64,000 nucleotides of DNA from RUG572 sp964386385 (GTDB lineage Bacteria > Verrucomicrobiota > Kiritimatiellia > RFP12 > UBA1067), in contig CAYLRN010000009.1 in the NCBI GenBank assembly GCA_964386385.1, positions 1-64,000 on the forward strand. Reading direction: 5' to 3'. A program made the translations under genes and the position numbers. Below, one piece after another: positions 16,246-25,215 of this stretch. Numbering within the stretch: position 1 is the first letter of the stretch; every line of letters starts with the position of its first letter. The notes beneath the pieces were generated by a model. It worked only from the letters and a program-made list of their open reading frames with translations. It did no database searches and was not told the DNA's origin.

Positions 16246-16645
16246 AGATTAAGCGGTTGAGTGGATTAAGCGGTTAAGTTCGCGCCGGCGGTCTTGTCTT
16301 CTGCGGAGAATTGGTGTATGACAATAGGGCGGGGCGTCTCGCCCCGCCGACGCGGGCGTAACGGCGCGACGGGGATGTCGCTCCCTACCGGTGTGACCGT
16401 TCAACCGCCTTTTCAGCCGCACGGCGCGCGTCCTCACGCGCCGCTTTCTGGAATCTGCCACTGACCACGCTGAAACCCTGCGGGACACGGAAAACACTGA
16501 AGGGGAGGGACGCGCTCCTGCGCGTCCGCCGTCACGGCGGACTTCCATTCTGTGCCGTACCGCTCCATCGGTAGGGCGTGGCGTCTCGCCCTGCCGCATT
16601 CTTTCCCCCCGTTTCGGTCTCGCAGAAGCGCACCCCTCCCAGGCT
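16246..16645. repeat. Intergenic repeat cluster after the GH127 gene
   Basis: Immediately after the stop codon come forward units of the TTAAGCGG type (16252-16281). Then follow palindromic units shared with other intergenic regions: GGGCGGGGCGTCTCGCCCC near 16328, a GCGCGACGGGGATGTCGCTC unit near 16362, GGGACGCGCTCCTGCGCG near 16507 and an inverted CAGAAGCGCACCCCTCCC near 16623. No gene is supported. Confidence 0.8.
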
Positions 16646-16673
16646 TTCCATCAATTCAGTGCCGTCCGCAGAC

Positions 16674-16805
16674 CATGAGATTACGATGCGGACGAAATCG
16701 TCCACGGAGTTTCCGCACCGCGCTTTCGTCCGCTCCGTAATCTCATGCTGACGTTTCGCCGTTCCCACTTTCGCGTGTCATGAGATTACGGCGCGGACGA
16801 AGTCG
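16674..16805. repeat. Three copies of a CATGAGATTACG repeat, direct and inverted
   Basis: A unit of about 25 bases, CATGAGATTACG followed by NNGCGGACGAA, occurs at 16674 (forward), 16721-16747 (inverted) and 16779 (forward). The first two can form a long hairpin. They are not seen elsewhere in the window. Bases 16806-17069 show no gene or other feature I can support. Confidence 0.7.
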
Positions 16806-17069
16806 CGGGAGCGCAATGGCGGGGAAACGCCGGTACCGCCGCGGGAGACGGGATGGGCGGTGAACCGGCGTCCGTCTGGGCTGGGATGCCGTGTCCGCGA
16901 AGGAAACCGCAAATATTTCATCACATTGCGCCATAAGCCTCCGATATCGATATAAATTGCGCTGCGGAATTTGCTTGCAAGCAGGGGAAAGATGGTGTCA
17001 TTTGCGTGTTTCGCGCGGGAAAGGGCAACTGTCCGCTTTCCGCCGTTGAAAGTGAAGAGGTTGTGGTGT

Positions 17070-17116
17070 CCCCCCCCCCCCCTACACGAGTTTGCAAACT
17101 CGTGTAGGGGGGGGGG
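17070..17116. repeat. Perfect 24-bp palindrome flanked by C13 and G10 tracts
   Basis: A run of 13 C (17070-17082) leads into a self-complementary 24-base core (17083-17106, centre TTTGCAAA, arms TACACGAG/CTCGTGTA) followed by 10 G (17107-17116). The whole can form one 34-bp stem with no loop. Function unknown. Confidence 0.85.
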
Positions 17117-17272
17117 ATGCGAAGTCGGTGCTGAATTAGGCGCGCGCACGACTTTCCAGTGCAACGCCGGCAGGCTTCGACCTGAGGCGACAGCCCGACA
17201 GGTTGCCCTCGGCGGGGGAGTCAGGCGTTGGCTGTATGCTTTCCTGCGGAAACAAAAAGCAAGGAGGCATCA

Positions 17273-17780
17273 ATGGCCACGAAGGAACGACGAAAGGCCC
17301 CGCCCGGGGTCCCGAAGTACCACCGCCTGACGGAGGAGAGGCGTATCATAATCGAGACGCTGCGTAAAGAGGGGTGCTTGAACAGGCACATCGCGGAGGC
17401 GGTCGGGTACAGCCCCTCGACGGTCGGGCGGGAACTGAGGCGCAACCTCGGCAGGAAAGGCTGCCGGCACAGGAAGGCGCAGAGCAGGGCGAACCACCGC
17501 GCCGCCGTGAAGGCCGCGAAGAGGCGCAGGTTCGCGGCGATGGAGCAGGTGCCCGGGATCAAGGTGTACTTCGCGAAGCCCTGCCACTCATGGGAAAGGG
17601 GACGAACGAGAACCGCAACGGCATCGTCCGGAAGGTCCTGCCCAAGGGGAGGTCGTTCGGCGACGCCACCGGGGAGGAGATGCGCCGGATCGACCGCCTT
17701 CTCTCAAGTGCCTCAACTGGCGAACGCCGGGGGAGGCGTTCGCGGAGCTCCTCCTCCGCCACGCGCTCGTGGCCGCATAG
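17273..17780 (+). pseudogene. IS30-family transposase, internally deleted and frameshifted
   Basis: The first 95 codons are an IS30-type DNA-binding region (YHRLTEERRIIIETLRKEG, HIAEAVGYSPSTVGRELRRN). They run directly into the C-terminal catalytic motif (HSWERG, then TNENRNGIVRKVLPKG in another frame), which holds the Glu of the DDE triad. The central part with both catalytic Asp residues is missing. A second frameshift near 17700 separates the ending LKCLNWRTPGEAFAELLLRH, which stops at TAG 17778. AAGGAGG (17261-17267) still precedes the ATG. The element cannot encode an active enzyme. I could not identify its terminal inverted repeats. Confidence 0.85.
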
Positions 17781-17866
17781 CCGTCTGCCGCTCCTTGACA
17801 TTGCCCGCCCCTAGGGGCAGCGCCGCCGCTACACGCCGGGAAGCGGGACGCCCGGACGAAGCCCCC

Positions 17867-17895
17867 TTGCAGCCCCGAATCGAAAACGCTACAAT
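17867..17895 (+). promoter_or_regulatory. Promoter before the AT-rich insert
   Basis: TTGCAG (17867-17872) and TACAAT (17890-17895) have a 17-base spacer. The next start codon with a ribosome binding site is ATG 17993 (AAAGGAG at 17980-17986). The promoter itself sits in GC-rich host-like sequence; the AT-rich segment begins near 17940-17990. Confidence 0.7.
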
Positions 17896-17992
17896 GCCGC
17901 CATCAAGCAAGAAAGCATCATCGGCACAAGGCCGCGCAACGGGTGTTGCACTGGCTAATTGCCGGCGGGAAAGAATGCAAAAGGAGAATGTT

Positions 17993-18705
17993 ATGGATTT
18001 CCGTGATTTCATAGACTCTTCGTATGACAAAAGTTTTCAGAAGATTATGGAAGCACATCCACTGACATGGTTTCCTTGGGTGGGACGTAATTATCGTAAG
18101 GCGCGTCTCAAAATTTTGGTTGTTGCAGAATCCCATTACGCAAATGACAATGATCCACAGAAGCTAAGGGATGCGCTTGAGAATTGCGCAGACGATGTTA
18201 ATTTCACTCGGGAGGTAATGTTTGAGTCGGCAATTGAGCATTGGTATGGTAATTCTATGTTGGAGGGTTTGTAGCGCGCATTGTTGCGAACAAGTAATCT
18301 AGGCGATAAATCAAAGCGGCTGTGGGGAAATCTCGCCTTTTATAACTTCATCCAACGTCCCATGCAATACAATCGTGAAATGAAAGAACGGCCTGCTAAC
18401 GATGAGTTTTATCGGTCGTGGAATGTCTTTCTCCAAATCGTAAAGTTGCTACGTCCGACGCGCGTTATTTTTGTTGGCAACACAGCGGCCAATTTTTTTG
18501 ATGCGGCAATGGCAGCCCAGGGTGTTTCTTACGAATCGATGAAGTGGGGTTCATACACGAATCGTTCATATCCAAAAGAAGGATCCGTAACAATTGAAAA
18601 CAATCGAATTCAGATTAGTTGTATAAGACATTCGAGCAATTACTTTTCATGGTCTGCATGGCATGAATATTTGTTATCTCAAATGCCTGATGTTATGCAA
18701 TTTGT
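17993..18705 (+). pseudogene. AT-rich foreign gene with in-frame TAG and lost 3' end (possible uracil-DNA-glycosylase-like fold)
   Basis: The first 93 codons end at TAG 18272-18274, but the same frame continues without another stop to about 18705, giving one protein of about 237 residues with a single amber interruption. Segments KARLKILVVAESHYA and SWNVFLQIVKLLRPTRVIFVG recall UDG-superfamily hypothetical proteins; this is weak recognition. The start has AAAGGAG six bases upstream. Base composition and codon use are strongly AT-rich compared with every neighbour, so the segment was acquired. At about 18706 the sequence switches abruptly to GC-rich surface-protein coding sequence, so the true C-terminus is missing. 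It may be a dead gene; readthrough cannot be excluded. Confidence 0.65.
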
Positions 18706-19737
18706 ACGGCGACTACACGAAGGCGGCCGGCATCGCCGTCCTCTCCCAGAACGGAGGGGAGGGGCATTGTGCCGTCATCTCCAACTGTGCGTATGAGGGC
18801 CGGATTGTCATGGGGAGCAACGCCGGGCGCGACGGCGTGGCGGGAATCATCGCCTACGTGGCGACCGCCACGCGCATGGCGGACTGCACGGTGCGCGATG
18901 CGGCGGGGGTTTGCCGTCGGGAACGCCGCCGCGAAATGCGGGTCGCTCGCCGGCTGGGTGTGCAATGGATCGCTTGCGGTTTCCGGAGGCGCGGCGCCGG
19001 CGGCGATGAAGTCCGCGGCCTCCGTCTCGGCGACGGCGACGGGGCTGTTCTTCGCGACCGTGCAGGACGACGTTGCGTCGTTCGTGGCGGACGGCGCGTT
19101 GGAGAGCGGGATGACCTACCGTGTGATGGCGGAAAAGGCCCCGGACGTCACGCTCGCGGCGATTGGCGACTCGCTGTCGCTCGACACGTCGCTTGTCGCC
19201 TACGCGGGCGAGGTCGCGACGACGGTCGCGGAGAGCGAGATCGAAAAGACCGCCGACGGCAGCGTCACGACCTACACGGTCGTTGCGAAGTTCGGGGTCG
19301 ACTGGGGTACGGACGGAATGCAGTCCGTCTGGGGCGACGAGCCTCCGACGGAGGAGGAACTGGCGGAAATCAAGTCCTGGGCGAAGGCGAACGGACTGGA
19401 CGCGGTGGCCGTCAACAGCGAGGCGGGCGCCGCCGCGTATCTGCTCGGACTTGCGTTCGTGCCGTCTTCCGTGCCAACGCTCGAGATCGTCTCGATAGAT
19501 TTCGCCGCAGACGGATGGAAAGTGGAGGTGAAGGTGGCGGCGGACGGCGCGCCGCTGGCGTTCGGCAGTGCGATGAACGGCAGTCTGACCGTCCTGACGG
19601 CCGAGACGCTTGACGGGGAATGGACGAAGCAGGCCTATAATGCCGCGAACGTCACCTTTGCGGAAGACCGCAGCCGCGCGACGGTCGCAGTGACGTCCGC
19701 CGAAGCGCGCTTCATCAAGGTCGCAGTCACGAAATAG
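18706..19737 (+). pseudogene. 3' remnant of a large surface-protein gene
   Basis: After the AT-rich insert the sequence reads GDYTKAAGIAVLSQNGGEG and CAVISNCAYEGRI, the style of repeat-rich secreted adhesin-like proteins. The frame then shifts at a G5 tract (18905-18909): removing one G joins CTVRDAAG to GFAVGNAAAKCGSLAGW and leaves an open frame to the stop at 19737. The last 280 residues are a Thr/Ala/Val-rich beta-type region ending ARFIKVAVTK. No promoter or start remains, and the 5' part is not found before the insert. The 3' end may be a relic or, if the G5 shift is a sequencing error, a longer fragment of the same gene. Confidence 0.65.
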
Positions 19738-19839
19738 TCCGCCTCGCCAGCGGCGGGTGGCGGCGGTTGCCAGTCGGGAGATCGGCGATACGGCTTTCCG
19801 TCGCATTCAGACGTTCCACTGGAAGCCTGAATGCGCCTT

Positions 19840-19848
19840 TGGTATAAT
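19840..19848 (+). promoter_or_regulatory. Extended -10 promoter giving a probable leaderless mRNA
   Basis: TGGTATAAT (19840-19848) is followed after seven bases by ATG 19856, the same geometry as at 12258 and 56010. The -35 region is poor. No ribosome binding site is present between it and the start codon. Confidence 0.7.
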
Positions 19849-19855
19849 TCCCCCC

Positions 19856-20128
19856 ATGAAGAAAGCGATTATAACGGTCGTCGGCCGGGACGCGGTTGGC
19901 ATCCTCGCCAGGATATGCACCTATCTGGCCGAAAACGGCGTGAACATCCTCGACATCTCCCAGACTGTCGTGCAGGACTACTTCAACATGATGATGATTG
20001 TCGACATGGCGAAGTGCCAGAAGACGTTCGCCACCGCCGGCGCGGAGCTCTCCGCCCTCGGCCTTGAAATGGGCATGGAAGTCCGCTGCCAGAAGGCGGA
20101 GATCTTCGAGAAGATGCACCGGATCTAG
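19856..20128 (+). CDS. ACT-domain protein, UPF0237 family
   Basis: This 90-aa protein is a single ACT domain (KKAIITVVGRDAVGILARI at the N-terminus, the beta-alpha-beta ligand motif) of the UPF0237/GcvR-like type. ACT domains bind small ligands, usually amino acids. It lies five bases before a UPF0210 gene; these two families are very often adjacent in bacteria and archaea, so a shared but still undefined role is likely. The start is set by the leaderless promoter. Confidence 0.92.
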   Translation: MKKAIITVVGRDAVGILARICTYLAENGVNILDISQTVVQDYFNMMMIVDMAKCQKTFATAGAELSALGLEMGMEVRCQKAEIFEKMHRI

Positions 20129-20133
20129 ACGCC

Positions 20134-21498
20134 ATGATCAACATTCAGGAAGTCCTCGAAACGAACAAGATGATCCAGGACGAGAACCTGGACGTCCGCA
20201 CGATCACGATGGGCGTGAGCCTGCTCGACTGCGCCGACTCAAGCCTCGACGCCGTCTGCCGCAACGTCTACGCAAAGCTCGTCCGCCACGCCGGCCGCCT
20301 CGTCGAGACGGGCGAGGAGATCTCCCGCGAGTTCGGCATCCCGATCGTCAACAAGCGCATTTCGATTACGCCCGCCTCCCTTGTCGGCGCGTCCTGCTGC
20401 CGGACGCCGGAGGACTACGTGGAGATCGCCCGCACGCTCGACCGCGCGGCGCGCGACCTTGGCGTCAACTTCCTCGGCGGCTACTCCGCCGTCGTCTCCA
20501 AGGGCATGACGCCGTCGGACGAACTTCTCATCCGCTCCATCCCGGAGGCGCTCGCCGTCACGGAGCGCGTCTGCTCCAGCGTCAACGTCGGCTCCACGAA
20601 GACCGGGCTTGACATGGACGCGATCCGCCTCATGGGCGAAATCGTCAAGGCGACGGCGGCTCGCACCGCCGACCGCGATTCGCTCGGCTGCGCGAAGCTC
20701 GTCGTCCTCTGCAACGCGCCCGACGACAATCCGTTCATGGCAGGCGCGTTCCACGGCGTGACGGAGGGCGACGCCGTCGTGAATGTCGGCGTCTCCGGCC
20801 CCGGCGTCGTCAAGTACGCGCTCGCCCAGATCCGCGGCGCGGACTTCGAGACCCTCTGCGAGACGATCAAGCGCACCGCGTTCAAGATCACCCGCGTCGG
20901 CCAGCTCGTCGCCCAGGAGGCGTCGCGCCGCCTTGGCGTCCCGTTCGGCATCATCGACCTCTCTCTCGCCCCCACGCCCGCCGTCGGTGATTCCGTGGCG
21001 GACATCCTCAAGGAGATCGGTCTCGAGCATCCGGGCGCGCCCGGCACCACCGCCGCGCTTGCACTGCTCAACGACCAGGTCAAGAAGGGCGGCGTAATGG
21101 CGTCTTCCTATGTCGGCGGACTCTCCGGCGCGTTCATCCCCGTTTCCGAAGACCAGGGCATGATCGACGCCGTGAACGCCGGCGCCCTTACGATCGAAAA
21201 GCTCGAGGCGATGACGTGCGTCTGCAGCGTGGGGCTGGACATGATCGCCATCCCCGGCGACACCCCCGCCGCCACCATCTCCGGCGTCATTGCCGACGAG
21301 GCCGCAATCGGCATGGTCAACCAGAAGACGACCGCCGTGCGCATCATCCCCGTCGTGGGAAAGAAGGTCGGCGACTCCGTCGAGTTCGGCGGCCTCCTCG
21401 GCCACGCGCCGATAATGCCCGTCAACCGCTTCGACTCCTCCGCATTCGTCAACCGGAAGGGGCGCATCCCCGCTCCGATCCACTCGTTCAAGAACTGA
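20134..21498 (+). CDS. UPF0210 (PFL/DUF711) family protein
   Basis: The 454-aa protein begins MINIQEVLETNKMIQDENLDVRTITMGVSLLDC and carries SVNVGSTKTGLDMDAIRLMG and VGVSGPGVVKYAL, marks of the UPF0210 family. The fold is related to pyruvate-formate-lyase-type barrels, but no biochemical role is established. The length is normal. It is translated after the ACT gene with a 5-base gap and is surely in the same transcript. Confidence 0.93.
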   Translation: MINIQEVLETNKMIQDENLDVRTITMGVSLLDCADSSLDAVCRNVYAKLVRHAGRLVETGEEISREFGIPIVNKRISITPASLVGASCCRTPEDYVEIARTLDRAARDLGVNFLGGYSAVVSKGMTPSDELLIRSIPEALAVTERVCSSVNVGSTKTGLDMDAIRLMGEIVKATAARTADRDSLGCAKLVVLCNAPDDNPFMAGAFHGVTEGDAVVNVGVSGPGVVKYALAQIRGADFETLCETIKRTAFKITRVGQLVAQEASRRLGVPFGIIDLSLAPTPAVGDSVADILKEIGLEHPGAPGTTAALALLNDQVKKGGVMASSYVGGLSGAFIPVSEDQGMIDAVNAGALTIEKLEAMTCVCSVGLDMIAIPGDTPAATISGVIADEAAIGMVNQKTTAVRIIPVVGKKVGDSVEFGGLLGHAPIMPVNRFDSSAFVNRKGRIPAPIHSFKN

Positions 21499-21523
21499 TC
21501 GTCCACCATCCGCGAGGCAAGAC

Positions 21524-22348
21524 ATGACGACATTCCGCCAATTCCGTTTTCTGGCGTTCTTCGCGCTTGTCGCATCGGCGCTTTCGTCCATGCCGTCGCA
21601 GGCCGCCTGGTACTGGCCCTTCGGATACGACGAGGACTCCACGAACGCGCCGCCGCGTCTCCACCGTCTTCTCGAAAAGGCCAACGACTACATCGAACTC
21701 GCCGAGGACGCCTCCTACGACGGCGACGGCGACAAGGCCGTGGAGAACTACCGCCTCGCCCTCGCGGAGCTGGACAGGATCGAACGCGAAAACCCTGACC
21801 GCGCCGAGACTTCCGAATTCGCCCCGCTCCGCAACCGCCGCGCCGCCTGCAACGCCGCCATCGACGCGATCCGCTTCGCGCAGATAGACGCGAACGAACG
21901 CGCCGTCGCCGTCTCCAACACCGCCGAGCTCCAGAAGAAGTGGGAGCGCAAGCACGGCATCGGCCTCACCGACGCCGACCGCTACCGCGACGCGCTTGAA
22001 AAGGTCAAGGCCGGCAAGTACTCCGAAGCCGAAACGCTCCTCGCTGAAATCCTCAAGTCCGATCCGGCGAACCTCGACGCGCTTCTCCTCCGCGCAGCCG
22101 CGCAGTCCGGCTCCGGCAGCGCCGCCGCCGCCCGGAAGACGCTCGAGGCCGCCGCCGAGGCGCATCCGAAGTCGTATCTCCCGCGCTACAACCTGGCGCA
22201 TCTGCTTCTGCGGGCGGGCGAACCGGCCGCGGCGCGGAAGTCGTACGAAGCCGGCCGCGCCGCCGGCGGCCCGCGCAACGTCGCGATCGAGGGACTGCTC
22301 GAAGAGGCGGACAGGAAGGCGGCGGCGAAGGAGGAGGACGCGAAATGA
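21524..22348 (+). CDS. Exported TPR-repeat protein
   Basis: The 274-aa protein has a signal peptide (about residues 1-27, RFLAFFALVASALSSMPSQA before AWYW), a helical segment with one TPR-like unit (about 50-75) and a C-terminal pair of TPR units (about 150-260; AGKYSEAETLLAEILKSDPANLDALLLRAA and the following AHLLLRAGEPAAARKSYEAG). It is probably periplasmic or outer-membrane associated. It overlaps the next gene by four bases (ATGA), so the two are translationally coupled and may work together. Confidence 0.8.
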   Translation: MTTFRQFRFLAFFALVASALSSMPSQAAWYWPFGYDEDSTNAPPRLHRLLEKANDYIELAEDASYDGDGDKAVENYRLALAELDRIERENPDRAETSEFAPLRNRRAACNAAIDAIRFAQIDANERAVAVSNTAELQKKWERKHGIGLTDADRYRDALEKVKAGKYSEAETLLAEILKSDPANLDALLLRAAAQSGSGSAAAARKTLEAAAEAHPKSYLPRYNLAHLLLRAGEPAAARKSYEAGRAAGGPRNVAIEGLLEEADRKAAAKEEDAK

Positions 22349-23142
22349 TAAAGATTTTTTCATGCTGCGCGGCCATCGCCGCGGCGCTGCTGGCGCACTG
22401 CGCCGCCTCGGACGTCCCGGAGGGGGCGATCGACGTCGTCGCTGGCGGGAAGACTCCGCCGATGCTTTCCTCGGAGGCCGACGCCGCGGCGGTCATGCGG
22501 GCCGTGCGCGGGATGATTCCCATGGGCGACGTCCGCCTCGGTGGTTCGCTTGTCATGCGCAACAGGCGCGGAATCGTGTCGAAGGAGTTCGGCTACTCGA
22601 TGTCCATGCGCCGCGAGGCCGGACGCTCCGCGATGGAAATCTCGCTTTCGCCGCGTGGCGGGACGAACGTTCTCGCCGTCGCGTCCGTCTCGCGCAGCGG
22701 CGCGGACCGCCCGAAGTTCGGACTCGTCGAGGGCGGAAAGGCGTCCGCCGCCGCGCCGTCGATGCTCGACCGCGTGATGGATACGGACGTGACGTGGCTT
22801 GACCTCACATTCGACTTCCTATGGTGGCCGCAGGCGAAGTTCGAGGCCGATCGCGAGGGCGAGACCGTCCATGGGCAGACCTGCCTTGTCGTGTTCGCGA
22901 CGCCCCCCGCGCCGGTCGATGGCCTTTCGGGAGTCCGCCTCTGGGTGGACAGGAAGACCGGCTGCATGCTCCAGGCGGAGCAGGTCGACGAAAAGGGCAG
23001 ACCGGTCCGCCGGATGTGGGGCTCCAGGATCAGGAAGTTCGGCGAACGCTGGATGGCCTCGGCGATAGAGGTCGAAACGCTCGGTTCGCGCCATCGCACG
23101 AAGATTGTCGTCGACAGCCTTGAAGTCGCCGGCGATGAATGA
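22345..23142 (+). CDS. LolA-like periplasmic lipoprotein-sorting/carrier domain protein
   Basis: The 265-aa protein has a signal sequence (MIKIFSCCAAIAAALLAHCAAS) and a mixed beta-sheet domain. The ordering TWLDLTFDFLWWPQAKF, then HGQTCLVVFATPPAP, VRLWVDRKTGCMLQAEQVDEKG and a last IVVDSLE strand is that of the LolA-like outer-membrane lipoprotein-sorting proteins of PVC and Bacteroidetes genomes. A Cys in the leader could make it a lipoprotein, but the lipobox is not clean. The start ATG overlaps the stop of the TPR gene. Confidence 0.7.
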   Translation: MIKIFSCCAAIAAALLAHCAASDVPEGAIDVVAGGKTPPMLSSEADAAAVMRAVRGMIPMGDVRLGGSLVMRNRRGIVSKEFGYSMSMRREAGRSAMEISLSPRGGTNVLAVASVSRSGADRPKFGLVEGGKASAAAPSMLDRVMDTDVTWLDLTFDFLWWPQAKFEADREGETVHGQTCLVVFATPPAPVDGLSGVRLWVDRKTGCMLQAEQVDEKGRPVRRMWGSRIRKFGERWMASAIEVETLGSRHRTKIVVDSLEVAGDE

Positions 23143-23197
23143 ACTCGCCGCCGGCCGCTTCCACGCGCCGCTTCCCCTGCGTCTCGTCCGCTGCGCT

Positions 23198-25210
23198 TCA
23201 GTCTGACGCCTGCGATTGCGTCCGCTCCAGCACGAGAGCCGTGCGGGCCGGGAGGTAGAGCATGGCGCGGTCGACGCCGTCTTCGCCGCGCAGGGTCGTC
23301 CACGTCTGCCGCGCCTTGATGCGGGCCTGTCCGCCGAAGCGGCGTTCGTCGGTGTCAAGCGCGCGTCTGTAGACGCCCGGCGCGACGGGGATTCCGTAGT
23401 CGGTGAAGCTCGTCTCCGGCGAGAAGTTGAAGACGCAGACGAGCGGGCCGCGGCGGAACGCCAGGACCTGGTCGCCCGTCTTGTCCCAGATCTGCGCGGG
23501 TGCTTCCCGCAGCGCGCCGGTTCGCTTGAAGAGGCGCAGCATCGCCGCGTCGAAGTCGCCGAGGCACTTGTAGAAGAGGAAGCCGTTGTCGCGGAGGCTC
23601 CACTGCCGGCGCGCGTACCAGCAGCTCCAGTCGTTCCCTTCGCGGGGGAAGTCGATCCATTCGGGGTGTCCGAACTCGTTGCCCATGAAGTTCAGGTATC
23701 CGCCCTGGCTCGTGCCGAGGGTGGCGAGGCGCGCCATCTTGTGGAGGGCGACGCCGCGCTGGACGCGGAGGCTGCCGCTTGCCCGGTCCATGCAGGCGTA
23801 CATGTCCGCGTCGACGAGCTGGAAGATGAACGACTTTCCGCCGACGAGCGCCTGGTCGTGCGATTCCACGTAGTCGATCACGCGCTCCTCCGGGCGGTGG
23901 TCGGTGAGCGTGTAGTAGAGGTGTCCGACTGGCCAGTTCTCGTCGCGCACGTCCTTGGCCAGTTTGAACCAGTAGTCCGGTTCTCCCATCGCGAGGCGGC
24001 GGTCGAAGCCCATGCCGCAGTCGGAGAGCGGCGCGGCGCAGCCTGGCATTCCGCTGACGTCCTCGGCAATCGTCAGCGCGTCGGGGCGGACTTCGTGGAC
24101 GACCTGGTTCGCGAGGCGAAGGTACGTCCAGGCGTCCTCGTCCACCTCGCCTCCGAAGTAGTCCGCGTAGTTTCCGAAGTCTATGCCGAGGCCGTGGTTC
24201 CAGTAGAGCATCGACGTCACGCCGTCGAAGCGGTAGCCGTCGAACCGGAATTCGTCAAGCCAGTAGCGGCAGTTGGAGAGGAGGAAGTGCAGCACGTCCG
24301 TCTTGCCGTAGTCGAAGCAGCGCGAGTTCCACGCGGAGTGCCAGCCCTTCTGGCCGTCGTGGAAGTACTGGTAGGGAGTGCCGTCGAAGAGGGAGAGCCC
24401 GTCGCGCTCGTTCTGGACGGCGTGCGAGTGCACGAGGTCCATGATGACGCGAAGGCCCATTCCGTGCGCGGCGTCGACGAGTGCCTTCAGGTCTTCCGGA
24501 GTTCCGAAGCGCGAACTTGCCGCGAAGAAGCTGGACACGTGGTAGCCGAAGCTTCCGTAGTAGGGATGCTCCATTACGGCCATCAGCTGGACGACGTTGT
24601 AGCCTGCCTTCTTTATGCGCGGAAGCGTCTTTTCGCGGAACTCGGCGTACGTGCCGACTTTCGCCTCCTCCTGGGCCATGCCGACGTGCGCCTCGTAAAT
24701 GAGCGGGGGCTGTCCGCGAAGGGAAGGGGTGCGGTGTTTCCAGACGTAAGGCGCGGCCGGCTGCCAGACCTGCGCGGAGAAGAGCTTCGTCGTCTCGTCC
24801 TGCACGACGCGGCGGGCGTATGCGGGAAGGCGCTCGCCGCGTCCGCCCGGCCAGCGCATTTCAAGGCGGTAGTGCTGTCCGTGCGCGAATGCGCCCGGCG
24901 GGAAGCGCGCCTCCCACACGTCGCGGTCGGGGATGCGCTCGAGTTCGTATTGGGGCGATATTTTCCAGTCGGAGAAGTCGCCGACGAGGCAGACGCCCGT
25001 CGCGTTCGGCGCCCATTCGCGGAAAGTCCAGCCGCGCGCGGTGCGGTGGAGGCCGTAGTACTCGTGGGCGCCCGCCCAGTCGGAAAGGCTGCGTCCCGCG
25101 CCCGCCAGCTGCGCGGCGCGCGCGTCCGAGCGGGCGGCGCGGGCGCGGACGGCGCCTGCGAACGGCGCGAGGTACGGGTCGGCGAGGAGATGCGGGCGGG
25201 CGTCTTCCAT
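23198..25210 (-). CDS. glgB: 1,4-alpha-glucan branching enzyme (GH13, eukaryotic-like subgroup)
   Basis: The 670-aa enzyme transfers alpha-1,4 glucan chains to make alpha-1,6 branches in glycogen. After a CBM48-type N-terminal domain (EYYGLHRTARGWTFREWAPNA), the barrel shows the nucleophile region FDGYRFDGVTSMLY, the acid/base region TIAEDVSGMPG and YVESHDQALVGGK. The sequence, including GYNVVQLMAVMEHPYYGSFGYHV, is like eukaryotic GBE1 and the GH13 subgroup 8. The start is ATG at 25210 with a GGAG (overlapping the end of glgA) 11 bases upstream; the frame is open further but that part overlaps glgA. It lies five bases after glgA, so the two form one operon for glycogen storage. Confidence 0.95.
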   Translation of the reverse strand: MEDARPHLLADPYLAPFAGAVRARAARSDARAAQLAGAGRSLSDWAGAHEYYGLHRTARGWTFREWAPNATGVCLVGDFSDWKISPQYELERIPDRDVWEARFPPGAFAHGQHYRLEMRWPGGRGERLPAYARRVVQDETTKLFSAQVWQPAAPYVWKHRTPSLRGQPPLIYEAHVGMAQEEAKVGTYAEFREKTLPRIKKAGYNVVQLMAVMEHPYYGSFGYHVSSFFAASSRFGTPEDLKALVDAAHGMGLRVIMDLVHSHAVQNERDGLSLFDGTPYQYFHDGQKGWHSAWNSRCFDYGKTDVLHFLLSNCRYWLDEFRFDGYRFDGVTSMLYWNHGLGIDFGNYADYFGGEVDEDAWTYLRLANQVVHEVRPDALTIAEDVSGMPGCAAPLSDCGMGFDRRLAMGEPDYWFKLAKDVRDENWPVGHLYYTLTDHRPEERVIDYVESHDQALVGGKSFIFQLVDADMYACMDRASGSLRVQRGVALHKMARLATLGTSQGGYLNFMGNEFGHPEWIDFPREGNDWSCWYARRQWSLRDNGFLFYKCLGDFDAAMLRLFKRTGALREAPAQIWDKTGDQVLAFRRGPLVCVFNFSPETSFTDYGIPVAPGVYRRALDTDERRFGGQARIKARQTWTTLRGEDGVDRAMLYLPARTALVLERTQSQASD

Positions 25211-25215
25211 CGTCG

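Noticed and set aside
18272..18274. Pyrrolysine or other programmed recoding at TAG
   Set aside because: No pyl genes or recoding structure are visible, and the gene also lost its 3' end, so simple decay is the more economical reading.
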